This document shows positions 8,807-16,905 of a stretch of DNA of 64,000 bases, in pieces. The stretch is taken from the NCBI RefSeq assembly GCF_019431045.1, contig NZ_JAHXPT010000002.1, positions 340,384 to 404,383 on the forward strand. The letters are read 5' to 3'. This DNA comes from Clostridium weizhouense (GTDB taxonomy: Bacteria; Bacillota; Clostridia; Clostridiales; Clostridiaceae). How positions within the stretch are numbered: position 1 is the stretch's first letter; every line of letters starts with the position of its first letter. Made by a program: the position numbers and the translations under genes. Under the pieces are notes generated by a model. The model did not search any database. It saw only the letters and a list, made by a program, of their open reading frames with translations, and was not told the DNA's origin.

Positions 8807-9586
8807 TTAATCTATATTAAAATATAGTTCTCTTAACTTTCCTGCTATTTTCTCTAAAGAATTTGATACTTGCTTTAAAGAATACCCCAGTAATAATGGA
8901 GATGTTACAAATCTTGGTGTAACCTTACATATTATTTTTTTATTCCAATGATAAAAAAATAAATTAAAACTATCACATTTAGCAAAATAATCATTTAATA
9001 TATACTTAACTACTTTTCTTATTGACCTAGAAAATTCATCTAATGATTCAAAATTTTCATCTATAATAACATTAAATTCACTAAATCCATTTATTGGATT
9101 ATCTGATAAATTTACAATGCAGTGTTTACTCTCATATACTCCTACTCCCTGAAAATACCGTTCATTTAAATTTTCTTTATAATCTATATTATTTAAACCT
9201 ACAATCTGCATATGAGCATGTTTTATACTACCACCCGAATGTGGTCCATGATTTTTATAAAATATTACTGATTTATATTCCTCATCATGTTCTAACTTAA
9301 GCCAATGTTTTACTCCAAATTTGATAAGCTCTTCCATATATTCTTCATTATAATCATTCATCTGTGAATTACAGTTATAAGTTTCTATAATAACTAATTG
9401 TAATGTATCTTGTAATGTTGCATACTTATTCTTTAATAATACAAATGGTCCTTTTTCTTCAATAATATCTACAAGATTTTCTCTATCACAAAATGGACAT
9501 TCAGTTTTTTCATTTTTAAAGCTGTTGGGTTTTTCTTTACCTATATCATTTAAAAATACTATATATTCCTCATTATTCCTATTCAT
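8807..9586 (-). CDS. DUF4931-type protein with HIT/GalT-like fold
   Basis: A 259-residue cytosolic protein. The N-terminal pair CPFCDRE (about residue 31) could bind zinc. The central KHAHMQIVGL (about residue 122) resembles the catalytic His triad of HIT/GalT nucleotidyl transferases and hydrolases (HxHxQ). NHGPHSGGS just before it resembles the GalT motif NxGxxSGAS. I therefore place it in the DUF4931/galactose-1-phosphate uridylyltransferase-like group; its substrate is unknown. It follows the GH13 gene on the same strand after a hairpin, so a role in sugar-nucleotide metabolism is possible but unproven. Confidence 0.7.
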   Translation of the reverse strand: MNRNNEEYIVFLNDIGKEKPNSFKNEKTECPFCDRENLVDIIEEKGPFVLLKNKYATLQDTLQLVIIETYNCNSQMNDYNEEYMEELIKFGVKHWLKLEHDEEYKSVIFYKNHGPHSGGSIKHAHMQIVGLNNIDYKENLNERYFQGVGVYESKHCIVNLSDNPINGFSEFNVIIDENFESLDEFSRSIRKVVKYILNDYFAKCDSFNLFFYHWNKKIICKVTPRFVTSPLLLGYSLKQVSNSLEKIAGKLRELYFNID

Positions 9587-9611
9587 ACATTCACCTACAC
9601 TCTTTGAATTA

Positions 9612-9655
9612 GGGCTATCTCAAAAAAATATTTATATGTTTTTAAGATAGTCCTT
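9612..9655 (-). terminator. probable intrinsic terminator of the GH13 gene
   Basis: On the minus strand GACTATCTTAAAAA pairs with TTTTTTGAGATAGCC around an A/T loop, 30 bases after the GH13 stop codon. The T run lies inside the 3' arm, a form seen repeatedly in this window. Confidence 0.6.
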
Positions 9656-9683
9656 TGTTGTTTTACTCTATTTTAAAATATAA

Positions 9684-11021
9684 TTATCTTTGTTTTATTA
9701 TAATTTTTGAAGAAAATGCTTCAACTTTTAAAGATATTTTTCCTCCATCTATTATTTTATTATTATTTAATAAATCTATTCCTTTCTCAAATGGTATTTC
9801 AAAATCTAACAAGCTATCTTTATCTGATAAGTTTAAAATTACAAATACCTTTTCTTGTTTATATTCTCTAACAAATATAAATTGTTCATTTTTCACTACT
9901 ACTTGTTTATAGTCTCCATATTTTAATGCATCTAGCTTTATTCTTATGTTTGATAAATTTTTAATAAAATCTAATAATTTAAAATTAGAATTTTTAATAT
10001 CATCTAAATCTAAATTCGGTCTTAACGGTTCATCTGTATTTTTACCTTTAATCCCTTCTAACCCCCATTCACTTCCATAATAAATTGACGGTACTCCTGG
10101 CATAGTAAACAATAAAGTATATACATTATAAATATATTCAGATTTCTTTAAATTACTTGCTATTCTATTTACATCATGATTATCTACAAAATTATACAAA
10201 TATAAATCTTTATATATACCACCATTTCCAAATAGTCTATTAAGTGAATATGCTATTTCAAAATAATTTTTATCATTATGACTTGAAAAAATTCCTTTAT
10301 AACATTCATAATTTGTTGTAGAATCTAAACTCTCTTTATTAGCCCATCTTGTATAGTCCCCATGTATTACTTCCCCCATAAGCCAAAAATCATCTTTTTT
10401 ATTTTCTGTAAACTTCTTTAATATTTTAAAAAACTCTAAATCAATACTATCAGCTGCATCTAATCTTAATCCATCAATATCAAATTCATCTATCCACATT
10501 TCTATTGCATGTAATAAATGGTCTAACACTTCTCTATTCTTTAAATTTAGTTTAACAAGATCGTAACATCCATTCCAACCTTCATAACTAAAATTATCTC
10601 CCATAGGACTATTATTATTAAAATTTATATTAACAAACCAATCGCAAAACTTTGAATTTTTTCCGTTATTTTGAACATCTTTAAATGCCCAAAATTCCCT
10701 TCCAACATGATTGAAAACTCCATCCAATATAATTCTTATATTATTTTTGTGAAGTTCTTTACAAACTTCTTTAAATACTTCATTATTTCCTAATCTCTTA
10801 TCAATATTGTAATAATCTTTAGTATCATATCCATGATTAGTTGATTCAAAAACTGGTCCTAAATATAGTGCATTTATTCCAATTGATTTTAAATGTGGTA
10901 TCCACTCTTCTAATTTTTTTATACTATTTTTATCTTCATATATCTTATTCTTAGATAATGTCCCACAAAATCCTAATGGAAAAATCTCATAAAATATACT
11001 TTCTTTAACCCATTTATTCAT
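9684..11021 (-). CDS. intracellular GH13 alpha-amylase-family glycosidase
   Basis: A 445-residue alpha-glucan hydrolase without a signal peptide. The four GH13 conserved regions are present: LDGVFNHVG (about 100), GLRLDAADSID with the nucleophile Asp (about 185), WLMGEVIHG with the acid/base Glu (about 219) and FVDNHDVNR (about 280). GSEWGLEG follows at about 318. The size and lack of an N-terminal domain fit a compact maltodextrin-degrading enzyme of the cyclomaltodextrinase/neopullulanase-like group rather than a secreted amylase. A pullulanase gene lies 20 kb away. Exact specificity cannot be read. The gene is transcribed singly, with its own hairpin at 9612. Confidence 0.85.
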   Translation of the reverse strand: MNKWVKESIFYEIFPLGFCGTLSKNKIYEDKNSIKKLEEWIPHLKSIGINALYLGPVFESTNHGYDTKDYYNIDKRLGNNEVFKEVCKELHKNNIRIILDGVFNHVGREFWAFKDVQNNGKNSKFCDWFVNINFNNNSPMGDNFSYEGWNGCYDLVKLNLKNREVLDHLLHAIEMWIDEFDIDGLRLDAADSIDLEFFKILKKFTENKKDDFWLMGEVIHGDYTRWANKESLDSTTNYECYKGIFSSHNDKNYFEIAYSLNRLFGNGGIYKDLYLYNFVDNHDVNRIASNLKKSEYIYNVYTLLFTMPGVPSIYYGSEWGLEGIKGKNTDEPLRPNLDLDDIKNSNFKLLDFIKNLSNIRIKLDALKYGDYKQVVVKNEQFIFVREYKQEKVFVILNLSDKDSLLDFEIPFEKGIDLLNNNKIIDGGKISLKVEAFSSKIIIKQR

Positions 11022-11410
11022 AAACTCTCACCTCTCTAACCTATTATATTACATTTCTAAGCATATATCATATAGTACATATAATAAACTTGTTTCTATC
11101 AATTTGTGATATATTCTAAAAGATAAATTGCAGTATTTTTCTATTATAGTACCAATTTATACTTATAATATAATCTTAATATATATGAAATAATAAGCTA
11201 AAAAACATTGTATAAATTAACTCATACCTTGTAATGATAAGAACTTATTAAGATAAATTTAATATAATTGAAAGTCTTATAATAGTTTTATATGTTATAA
11301 TGTACGGGAAATCACACTTTTGTTATTAATTTTATTTGATTTTAGTACATAAAAATATTATTTATTACATTCTTTTATGTGCTTTATAAAATGTTAAGGA
11401 GATGTACAGT
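11022..11410. other. divergent intergenic region, no gene seen
   Basis: About 390 A/T-rich bases between the divergent GH13 and DUF1002 genes. It must hold both promoters. I find no open frame with a ribosome binding site and no recognisable RNA element. Confidence 0.5.
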
Positions 11411-12394
11411 ATGAAGATTAAAAATATTGCAAGCAAAGTATTAGTTGTTATTATGACACTTGTTCTAGTATTAAGTTCCTCACCAAATGTAACAGCTTTT
11501 GCTGATTCATTTAAAGTAGTTACTTTAGGTGGTGATTTAACAAAAACTCAAAAAAATGATATGTTAAATTATTTTAAAGTTACTAAAAATGATGCTAATA
11601 TAATAGAAATAACTACAGATGAAGAAAAAAAATATTTAGGAAATGTTGCTTCATCAGCTCAATTAGGTAATAAATCTATCTCATGTTCTTATGTTGAACC
11701 AACAAGTAAAGGCGGGTTAGTAATATCTACTAATAACCTTACATGGGTAACTGATGGAATGATTAGAAATGCATTAATCACAGCTGGAATCGAAAATGCT
11801 AATGTAGTTGCCAGTGCTCCATTTAAAGTATCTGGAACTGCTGCTCTTACAGGAATCTTAAAAGGATTTGAAAATAGTTCAGCTGGACAAAAAATTGATG
11901 AAAATAAAAAAGAAGTTGCAAATGAAGAAATAGTAGTTACTGGTGATATAGCTGATAAAATCGGACAAGATCAAGCAGCTCAATTAATAAACGATGTAAA
12001 AAAAGATGTTGTTAAAAAGAAACCTAAAACTGAAGAAGAAATCGAAAAAATAGTTCAAAAAGCTATGAAAGAATATAAAGTTCAACTTAGTGCTGAAGAT
12101 AGAGAAAGTATTAATTCTTTAATGACAAAAATAAATAAATTAGATCTTAATTATAGTAAAATAAAAGATCAATTAAATGATGCTACTAATAAATTAAAAG
12201 AAAAATTAAATAGTGAAGAAGCTCAAGGTTTTTTTGCTAAAGTTAAAGAATTTTTCTCTGACTTATTTACTTCAATAGGTGAATGGTTATCTGATGATTC
12301 TAGTTCAGCAGAATCTGAAACTAAAACAACTTCGGATAATTCAAATATAAATAAAACTAATGGAACCAATTCAAATAATTCAACTACTAAATAA
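11411..12394 (+). CDS. secreted DUF1002 protein
   Basis: A 327-residue exported protein. Residues 1-30 form a Sec signal peptide (Lys-rich start, hydrophobic core, likely cleavage after NVTAFA). The mature part matches the DUF1002 pattern: an early VVTLGGDLTKTQKNDML, then a Gly/Ser-rich CSYVEPTSKGGLVIST. This is followed by a coiled Lys/Glu-rich region (about 205-275) and a Ser/Thr/Asn-rich tail, probably disordered or cell-wall spanning. The ATG at 11411 is used because AAGGAG sits 9 bases upstream; the ATG at 11402 is too close to it. Function is unknown. Confidence 0.8.
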   Translation: MKIKNIASKVLVVIMTLVLVLSSSPNVTAFADSFKVVTLGGDLTKTQKNDMLNYFKVTKNDANIIEITTDEEKKYLGNVASSAQLGNKSISCSYVEPTSKGGLVISTNNLTWVTDGMIRNALITAGIENANVVASAPFKVSGTAALTGILKGFENSSAGQKIDENKKEVANEEIVVTGDIADKIGQDQAAQLINDVKKDVVKKKPKTEEEIEKIVQKAMKEYKVQLSAEDRESINSLMTKINKLDLNYSKIKDQLNDATNKLKEKLNSEEAQGFFAKVKEFFSDLFTSIGEWLSDDSSSAESETKTTSDNSNINKTNGTNSNNSTTK

Positions 12395-12566
12395 AGTAGT
12401 TAAAAAATATAATAAATCTCATAATTATATCACATAATAATTATGAAAATTTATTATTGTAATATATTCTAACTTACATATATTTATAATTTCTTATTCA
12501 AAAATACAATTTTATTTATGTTAATATTTTGTGCTTAGAATGATATTATAATAAATTTTCTATACT

Positions 12567-12596
12567 AGTTTCTTAATTATCAAACGTTAAGAAACT
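12567..12596 (+). promoter_or_regulatory. inverted repeat in the leader of the secreted Lys-rich protein gene
   Basis: Perfect 10-base arms AGTTTCTTAA and TTAAGAAACT are separated by 10 bases and lie 37 bases upstream of the ATG at 12634. They could be an operator or an mRNA-stabilising 5' hairpin. There is no T tract, so a terminator is unlikely. Confidence 0.45.
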
Positions 12597-12633
12597 TATT
12601 TGATATAAAATATATTAAAAAGGAGATTTATAT

Positions 12634-13104
12634 ATGAAAAGTACCTTAATAAAAACTATTGCTTGTTCTCTAACTATAATGGGAACTTTGACATTAGTAA
12701 CACAGAAAACTATGGCTACGGCTGACAAATCACCTTTAGATTATTTAACACGTGATAATTGTCATTCAAGTAAGCATAATAAAGATAAGTGGATATTTGA
12801 TGATGATAATCAAAAATATCTTTCTAAGGATCAAAAAAAGAAATTAGAAGAAATTAAAAAAACTAAAGAAAAATGTGGAACTCTTTCTGATGATCAAAAA
12901 AAAGACCTAAATGAAATTAGAGAGATCATTATCAAAAATAAATTAGGTGATGAAAAATATAAAGAATTTAAATGCCTAATTGAAAAGAAAAAGTCTAACA
13001 ATAAACTTACCAGTGAAGAAGAAAAGAAATTAAAAGAATATAAGAAGATTTTAAAATCTGATGATGATGATAATCACCCAACATTCAAAGAATTTTTAAG
13101 ATAA
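12634..13104 (+). CDS. small secreted Lys/Asp-rich protein with three helical repeats
   Basis: A 156-residue exported protein of unknown family. Residues 1-30 are a Sec signal peptide ending near KTMATA. The mature protein is very polar. It shows three degenerate repeats of the form L-(S/T)-x-(D/E)-x-x-K-x-L-x-E-(I/Y): LSKDQKKKLEEIKK, LSDDQKKDLNEIRE and LTSEEEKKLKEYKK, probably amphipathic helices. Three Cys residues are present in the mature part. AAAGGAGA lies upstream of the ATG. It follows the DUF1002 gene in the same direction, 240 bases apart, and has its own terminator at 13167. No function is proposed. Confidence 0.75.
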   Translation: MKSTLIKTIACSLTIMGTLTLVTQKTMATADKSPLDYLTRDNCHSSKHNKDKWIFDDDNQKYLSKDQKKKLEEIKKTKEKCGTLSDDQKKDLNEIREIIIKNKLGDEKYKEFKCLIEKKKSNNKLTSEEEKKLKEYKKILKSDDDDNHPTFKEFLR

Positions 13105-13166
13105 ATTTTATTAATTTTGATTAACTTAAATATTAATTTATAAATATAATAAATTTTATTATATTC

Positions 13167-13208
13167 AAAATGTAGAGTATGTACGTATACTCTACATTTT
13201 TTATTTAT
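13167..13208 (+). terminator. intrinsic terminator of the Lys-rich secreted protein gene
   Basis: A 14-base perfect stem (AAAATGTAGAGTAT / ATACTCTACATTTT) with a short loop is followed by TTATTTAT, 60 bases past the stop codon. Confidence 0.85.
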
Positions 13209-13387
13209 ATAATAACTATTTATCATACAAGTTTTACATTATTTTAATAGCCCAAATATTTTAAAATGGTCTATTTCAAAATCAGATTTTCTTAAATATT
13301 TCTTGTTTTTTTTAATTTATATAATATAATTATCATATATAAATTTAATCTTATAAAATAATTTAACTATTTTAAGGGGGAAGAACT

Positions 13388-13792
13388 GTGAATTCTTGGT
13401 CTGAGAAATATTCTACTAATGTAGAACTTATAGATACACAACATAAAAAACTTTTTGAAATACTTGATCAATGTTATGAACTTTTATTAAATCCTATTTG
13501 TTTGGATAAGTATGATAAGATTCTTCATATACTTGACGAACTTAAAGAATATACATCTTATCACTTTAAATGCGAAGAAGAATATCAACTTTCAATAGGA
13601 TATACAAAATTCCTTTCTCACAAGGTTATGCATGATGAATTTATAAAACGATTAAATGACGTAAATTTATCAGAAATAGATAATGATCAAGATAAATACT
13701 TAAACTCTTTACTAGACTTTGTTCAAAAATGGATAGTTGAACATATTTTATATGTTGATAAAGAAATACCTAATAATACAAAAAAATCTTAA
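13388..13792 (+). CDS. bacteriohemerythrin (O2-binding di-iron protein)
   Basis: A 134-residue single-domain hemerythrin. The di-iron ligands are visible in order: an early His, HKKLFEI (His, about residue 19), HFKCEEEY (His and Glu, about 57-61), HKVMHDEF (His, about 76-80) and VEHILYVDKEI (His and Asp, about 117-122). Such proteins bind O2 or NO reversibly and are common in clostridia as oxygen sinks or carriers. The start is GTG, 7 bases after AAGGGGGAAG. It is transcribed alone and shares the bidirectional hairpin at 13843 with the convergent reductase-like gene. Confidence 0.92.
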   Translation: MNSWSEKYSTNVELIDTQHKKLFEILDQCYELLLNPICLDKYDKILHILDELKEYTSYHFKCEEEYQLSIGYTKFLSHKVMHDEFIKRLNDVNLSEIDNDQDKYLNSLLDFVQKWIVEHILYVDKEIPNNTKKS

Positions 13793-13842
13793 TTTAAATT
13801 AATTTTATTTTTTGTACTAAAAAACTATTTGTTAAATTTTTA

Positions 13843-13910
13843 AAAATAATCTGTCTAAAAACAAGTGTATTATATAAATACAAGCTATTTTTTAAGACAG
13901 ATTATTTTAT
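13843..13910. terminator. bidirectional terminator between hemerythrin and reductase-like genes
   Basis: Arms AATAATCTGTCTAAAAA and TTTTTTAAGACAGATTATT pair around an A/T loop containing a smaller inner stem. T runs occur on both strands, between two convergent stop codons. Confidence 0.75.
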
Positions 13911-13913
13911 TTA

Positions 13914-14588
13914 TTATAGATAACTATCTACATCTATTTGTCTTTTTACTTCTTCAAGACCTACTCTATCAATATAGTCTCCTAATCTTTCTCTTGCTGT
14001 AGCATTATTAGCATAAACTTCAATTATTTTTTCTACTAAGTCAAAAAGTCTATCTTCTTGAACATTCATTGCTATTTTATCTGCAAGTCTTGGTTTAATT
14101 CCACCTTTTCCTCCTATTTGAACTATCCAGCCTTTACCTGAACCAAATAGTCCTATATCTTTTATATGATTATCAGCACAGCTTTGTGGACATCCACTAA
14201 CACCAATTTTTAATTTATTAGGAAGATCTTTTCCATGATATAAATTATCTAATTTACTTCCAATTGCTACAGAATCTTGTAAACCCTTTTTACAAAAAGT
14301 AGTTCCTGGGCATATTTTAACACTTCTAACACATAAACCTACAGCTGCTCCTGCTTTCATTCCAAGATCTTTCCAAACTACATCAATTTCATCTTCTTTT
14401 ATTCCAACAAGCGCAATACGTTGAGCTCCTGTTACTTTTATAGCCGCAACATTATATTTGTCTGCAACATCAGCAATTGTTCTTAACTGACCTGGAGTTA
14501 TAAGTCCAGCTGTTAAGTGTGGTGCTATTGCATAAGTTTCTTTATCTCTTTGTAAAACTGCTCCCTTTTCTAATAAATCCTTTTTCAT
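13914..14588 (-). CDS. small siroheme/4Fe-4S sulfite/nitrite-reductase-like protein
   Basis: A 224-residue protein with one ferredoxin-like half-domain (about residues 1-75) and one siroheme/[4Fe-4S] half-domain. The iron-sulfur ligands CPGTTFCKKG (about 93-99) and GCPQSCADNHI (about 132-136) give the C-x5-C...C-x3-C pattern that coordinates the coupled cluster and siroheme. Full assimilatory sulfite or nitrite reductases have two such repeats and about 500 residues, so this is a minimal single-repeat member. Small proteins of this type occur in anaerobes and methanogens; physiological substrate and electron donor are unknown. It stands alone, with no sirohaem synthesis or reductase partner next to it. 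Confidence 0.82.
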   Translation of the reverse strand: MKKDLLEKGAVLQRDKETYAIAPHLTAGLITPGQLRTIADVADKYNVAAIKVTGAQRIALVGIKEDEIDVVWKDLGMKAGAAVGLCVRSVKICPGTTFCKKGLQDSVAIGSKLDNLYHGKDLPNKLKIGVSGCPQSCADNHIKDIGLFGSGKGWIVQIGGKGGIKPRLADKIAMNVQEDRLFDLVEKIIEVYANNATARERLGDYIDRVGLEEVKRQIDVDSYL

Positions 14589-14925
14589 TATAAATGTCCT
14601 CCCTAAATTTCATATCATCATTGTCTGAATTTATTTTAAGTACATAAAACAAAATACTAAATCACACAAATATAATATATATTTTATTTTAAATAACTAA
14701 AATTAGTTAACCAATATCTAATTTTATCATTAAAACATGATATAAAATATATAAGGCTAATTATTTATTTTTATGTTCCTTAATTAACTTTTTTCGTTAA
14801 TGCATTTATAATTTTATCATATTTATTTTTGGAGGTAAATAATTGTTTTTTAATACTTTGTGTTAATCGATAATATTTATTTTTAAACACAATATATATA
14901 TTACTATGTAATATATACTTAATAT
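14589..14925. other. intergenic region, no gene seen
   Basis: About 340 A/T-rich bases between the reductase-like gene and the first HD-GYP gene. No supported frame, hairpin or repeat was found. It holds the promoter of the reductase-like gene. Confidence 0.5.
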
Positions 14926-15969
14926 TTATACTATTAAACTCTTTATATACAATTCTTTATGTTGTCTTAAATCTATAAATTCATCTTGCTTTAATATTAA
15001 TGGTCTTTCTAAATTATTTATATCCATTTGTATTATTTGACATATCTCATCTGTATTTAATAAAACATTTTCTCCTATATAATAATTCAATAAATTTTTT
15101 ATAAAGATATCACAATATTTATAATCCAGTTTTGAAAAACTTTCATTTTTAATTATTTTTATTGTTTCAAAAGGACCATTACTTAATTTTAAATATCTAT
15201 TAGAATTTAATAAATCAAACACATCAGCTATAGCTATTATTTTAGAAAAATCAAATATCTTATCTCCTGTTAATCCTAACGGATATCCACTACCATCTTC
15301 TCTTTCATGGTGCATTAATATTGCTTGACCAACAGATTTGTCTAGAAAATTAATATCCTTAATGATATTATATCCTAATACACAATGTGTTTGCATGACT
15401 TCTTGTTCACTTACAGTTAAAGGTTTAATTTTCTTTGTTATTTTACTATCTATCTTTACTTTACCAATGTCATGCATGATAGCAGCATAAGTTAATAAAT
15501 TTAATTTATTTTCTTCTAGTCCTATCCATTTACCAATAAGGTTACTTAAAGTAGCAACATTAATACAATGTCTGTAGATAGGATCATTTTTACTCCCATA
15601 AAAAACCACATTTTTTATAATAGTACTCGATTCTTGTTTTTCATTTTGAATTTTTGTACATAATTCTTTAACTTCTCTTATATTATTTTTTTGTAAAGCA
15701 TTAATATTCATATATACTTGTTGTAAACTAAAAGAAATTTCATTGAATTTATGCTCCAGATTTTTTATAGCTTTATATTGATTTGATTTATATTCTTCAT
15801 AAACTTCAATTTTCTCTAAGATATATAAATTTTTTAATTGATCTAATATAGACTCTGTTAAAATAGTATCCTTCGCTATTAAAACTTTTCTATTTTGTTG
15901 AACTTCATTAACAACTACCATTCCTGGTCTCAATTCATCTATGTTTAATTGTACTATCTTTCTTTTCAT
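14926..15969 (-). CDS. HD-GYP domain phosphohydrolase (putative c-di-GMP phosphodiesterase), copy 1
   Basis: A 347-residue cytosolic protein. Residues 1-45 form a small N-terminal domain (DELRPGMVVVNEV). A helical linker (about 60-120) is followed by the HD-GYP domain: the HD pair in MHDIGKVKID (about 168), MHHEREDGSGYPLGL with the GYP triad (about 220-234), and IIAIADVFDLLNS (about 246). The domain usually hydrolyses cyclic di-GMP or related dinucleotides. After IADVFD the usual RSYR-type segment is replaced by NRYLKLSNGPFE, a change not shared by its neighbour paralogue. There is no receiver or membrane domain. It lies downstream of folT and is homologous along its whole length to 16906-17973. 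Confidence 0.87.
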   Translation of the reverse strand: MKRKIVQLNIDELRPGMVVVNEVQQNRKVLIAKDTILTESILDQLKNLYILEKIEVYEEYKSNQYKAIKNLEHKFNEISFSLQQVYMNINALQKNNIREVKELCTKIQNEKQESSTIIKNVVFYGSKNDPIYRHCINVATLSNLIGKWIGLEENKLNLLTYAAIMHDIGKVKIDSKITKKIKPLTVSEQEVMQTHCVLGYNIIKDINFLDKSVGQAILMHHEREDGSGYPLGLTGDKIFDFSKIIAIADVFDLLNSNRYLKLSNGPFETIKIIKNESFSKLDYKYCDIFIKNLLNYYIGENVLLNTDEICQIIQMDINNLERPLILKQDEFIDLRQHKELYIKSLIV

Positions 15970-16084
15970 AAATAATCATCCTATCTTAAATATTTTCTTA
16001 GGTAAAGAATAGTATATATACTATATTTATCGATATATTATATTTTTTCTTTAATATTACAATTATTTAACTTTTTTCTATCAT

Positions 16085-16125
16085 AAAAAAAGTTAGAACA
16101 AACTGTAAATTCATTCTAACTTTTA
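16085..16125 (-). terminator. intrinsic terminator of folT
   Basis: On the minus strand AAAAGTTAGAA pairs with TTCTAACTTTTTTT just 8 bases after the folT stop codon, ending in a T run. Confidence 0.85.
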
Positions 16126-16131
16126 AGTATT

Positions 16132-16674
16132 TTAAAAATTTTCTTTTTTAATTTTATTTACCAAATTTAAAACAAAGTATATCATAGTAACATTAAACGG
16201 AATCATTATAAGATTTTTAACTAATCTTATAGGTAATAAAGCATAATAACCTTTTCCAACTACTATTGTAAGCCAAAAAGTATTTAACACTATATCTACA
16301 AATAGCACTGAAAGAATATTTGCAATAGCACATCTAGTTAAAGTTATTTTCTTTTTATATAATATACTACCATATATAACTCCAGAAATCATTGCAGATA
16401 ATGTAAAACCTATAAAAAATGCCCCCTTAGGATTAATAACATAATTTAAAATATCAGATAACCCTCCACATGTTGCTCCAACTACAGGACCAAATAGCAT
16501 GCTAATAGTTACAGTTGCTAAAAACTCAAAACTAAGATGCAAAAAAGGAGTTATTTGTATTGTAAATAAATCCAAAATAAGCTTAATTGTTATTAACAAT
16601 GCTGCTGTAACTAAATTTCTTACATTTTTTAATTCTTTAGATGAAGATAAAACTAAAGTATAAAAATTTCTCAT
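16132..16674 (-). CDS. folT: folate ECF transporter S component
   Basis: A 180-residue membrane protein with about six hydrophobic segments, the size of FolT S components. It has the early basic stretch SSKELKNVRNLVTAALLITI, split here as SSKELKNVRN and LVTAALLITI, and FGPVVGATCGGLSDILNY near residues 61-78, which is characteristic of folate-type S components. Substrate identity is strongly supported by the tetrahydrofolate riboswitch directly upstream (16734-16832). It would bind folates and pass them inward together with the shared Ecf module encoded elsewhere. It lies between two HD-GYP paralogues but has its own leader and terminator, so it is an independent unit. Confidence 0.92.
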   Translation of the reverse strand: MRNFYTLVLSSSKELKNVRNLVTAALLITIKLILDLFTIQITPFLHLSFEFLATVTISMLFGPVVGATCGGLSDILNYVINPKGAFFIGFTLSAMISGVIYGSILYKKKITLTRCAIANILSVLFVDIVLNTFWLTIVVGKGYYALLPIRLVKNLIMIPFNVTMIYFVLNLVNKIKKENF

Positions 16675-16704
16675 GATAGATCCCCCCTTTTAATTTTATT
16701 TGCT

Positions 16705-16730
16705 GAATAAAAAAGAGAGATTCTCTTTTA
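16705..16730 (-). terminator. riboswitch-controlled terminator before folT
   Basis: On the minus strand an 8-base perfect stem AAAAGAGA/TCTCTTTT with a 3-base loop is followed by TTATT, within a T-rich run. It lies between the THF aptamer and the folT ribosome binding site (AAAAGGGGGG), so it is the likely expression platform. Confidence 0.75.
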
Positions 16731-16733
16731 AAT

Positions 16734-16832
16734 AACAGCGGAATGCAATATTTGTACCGCAAACAAAAGTTTTTCGTTTAAAAGGCAACTTCCCGTCCTT
16801 CTAACACTTAACGCACAAATATCTACTCTGTC
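16734..16832 (-). ncRNA. tetrahydrofolate (THF) riboswitch
   Basis: The minus-strand leader of folT carries the THF (folE-motif) aptamer features in order: GAGTAGAT, then GCGTTAAGTGT, a GGGAAGTTGCC segment, an ACGAAAAAC segment, GCGGTAC and finally ATTGCATTCCGCTG. The P2 arms ATATTTGT and ACAAATAT are perfectly complementary. These conserved blocks match the known THF aptamer I recall almost letter for letter. The RNA binds reduced folates and, with the terminator at 16705, should turn off folT when folate is ample. Confidence 0.92.
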
Positions 16833-16905
16833 ATAAAGAAATTATATAGTAATTCTATCAAAGCAAATTAATATTTGTCAATAAAAATTATACTTTATTA
16901 ACTAT

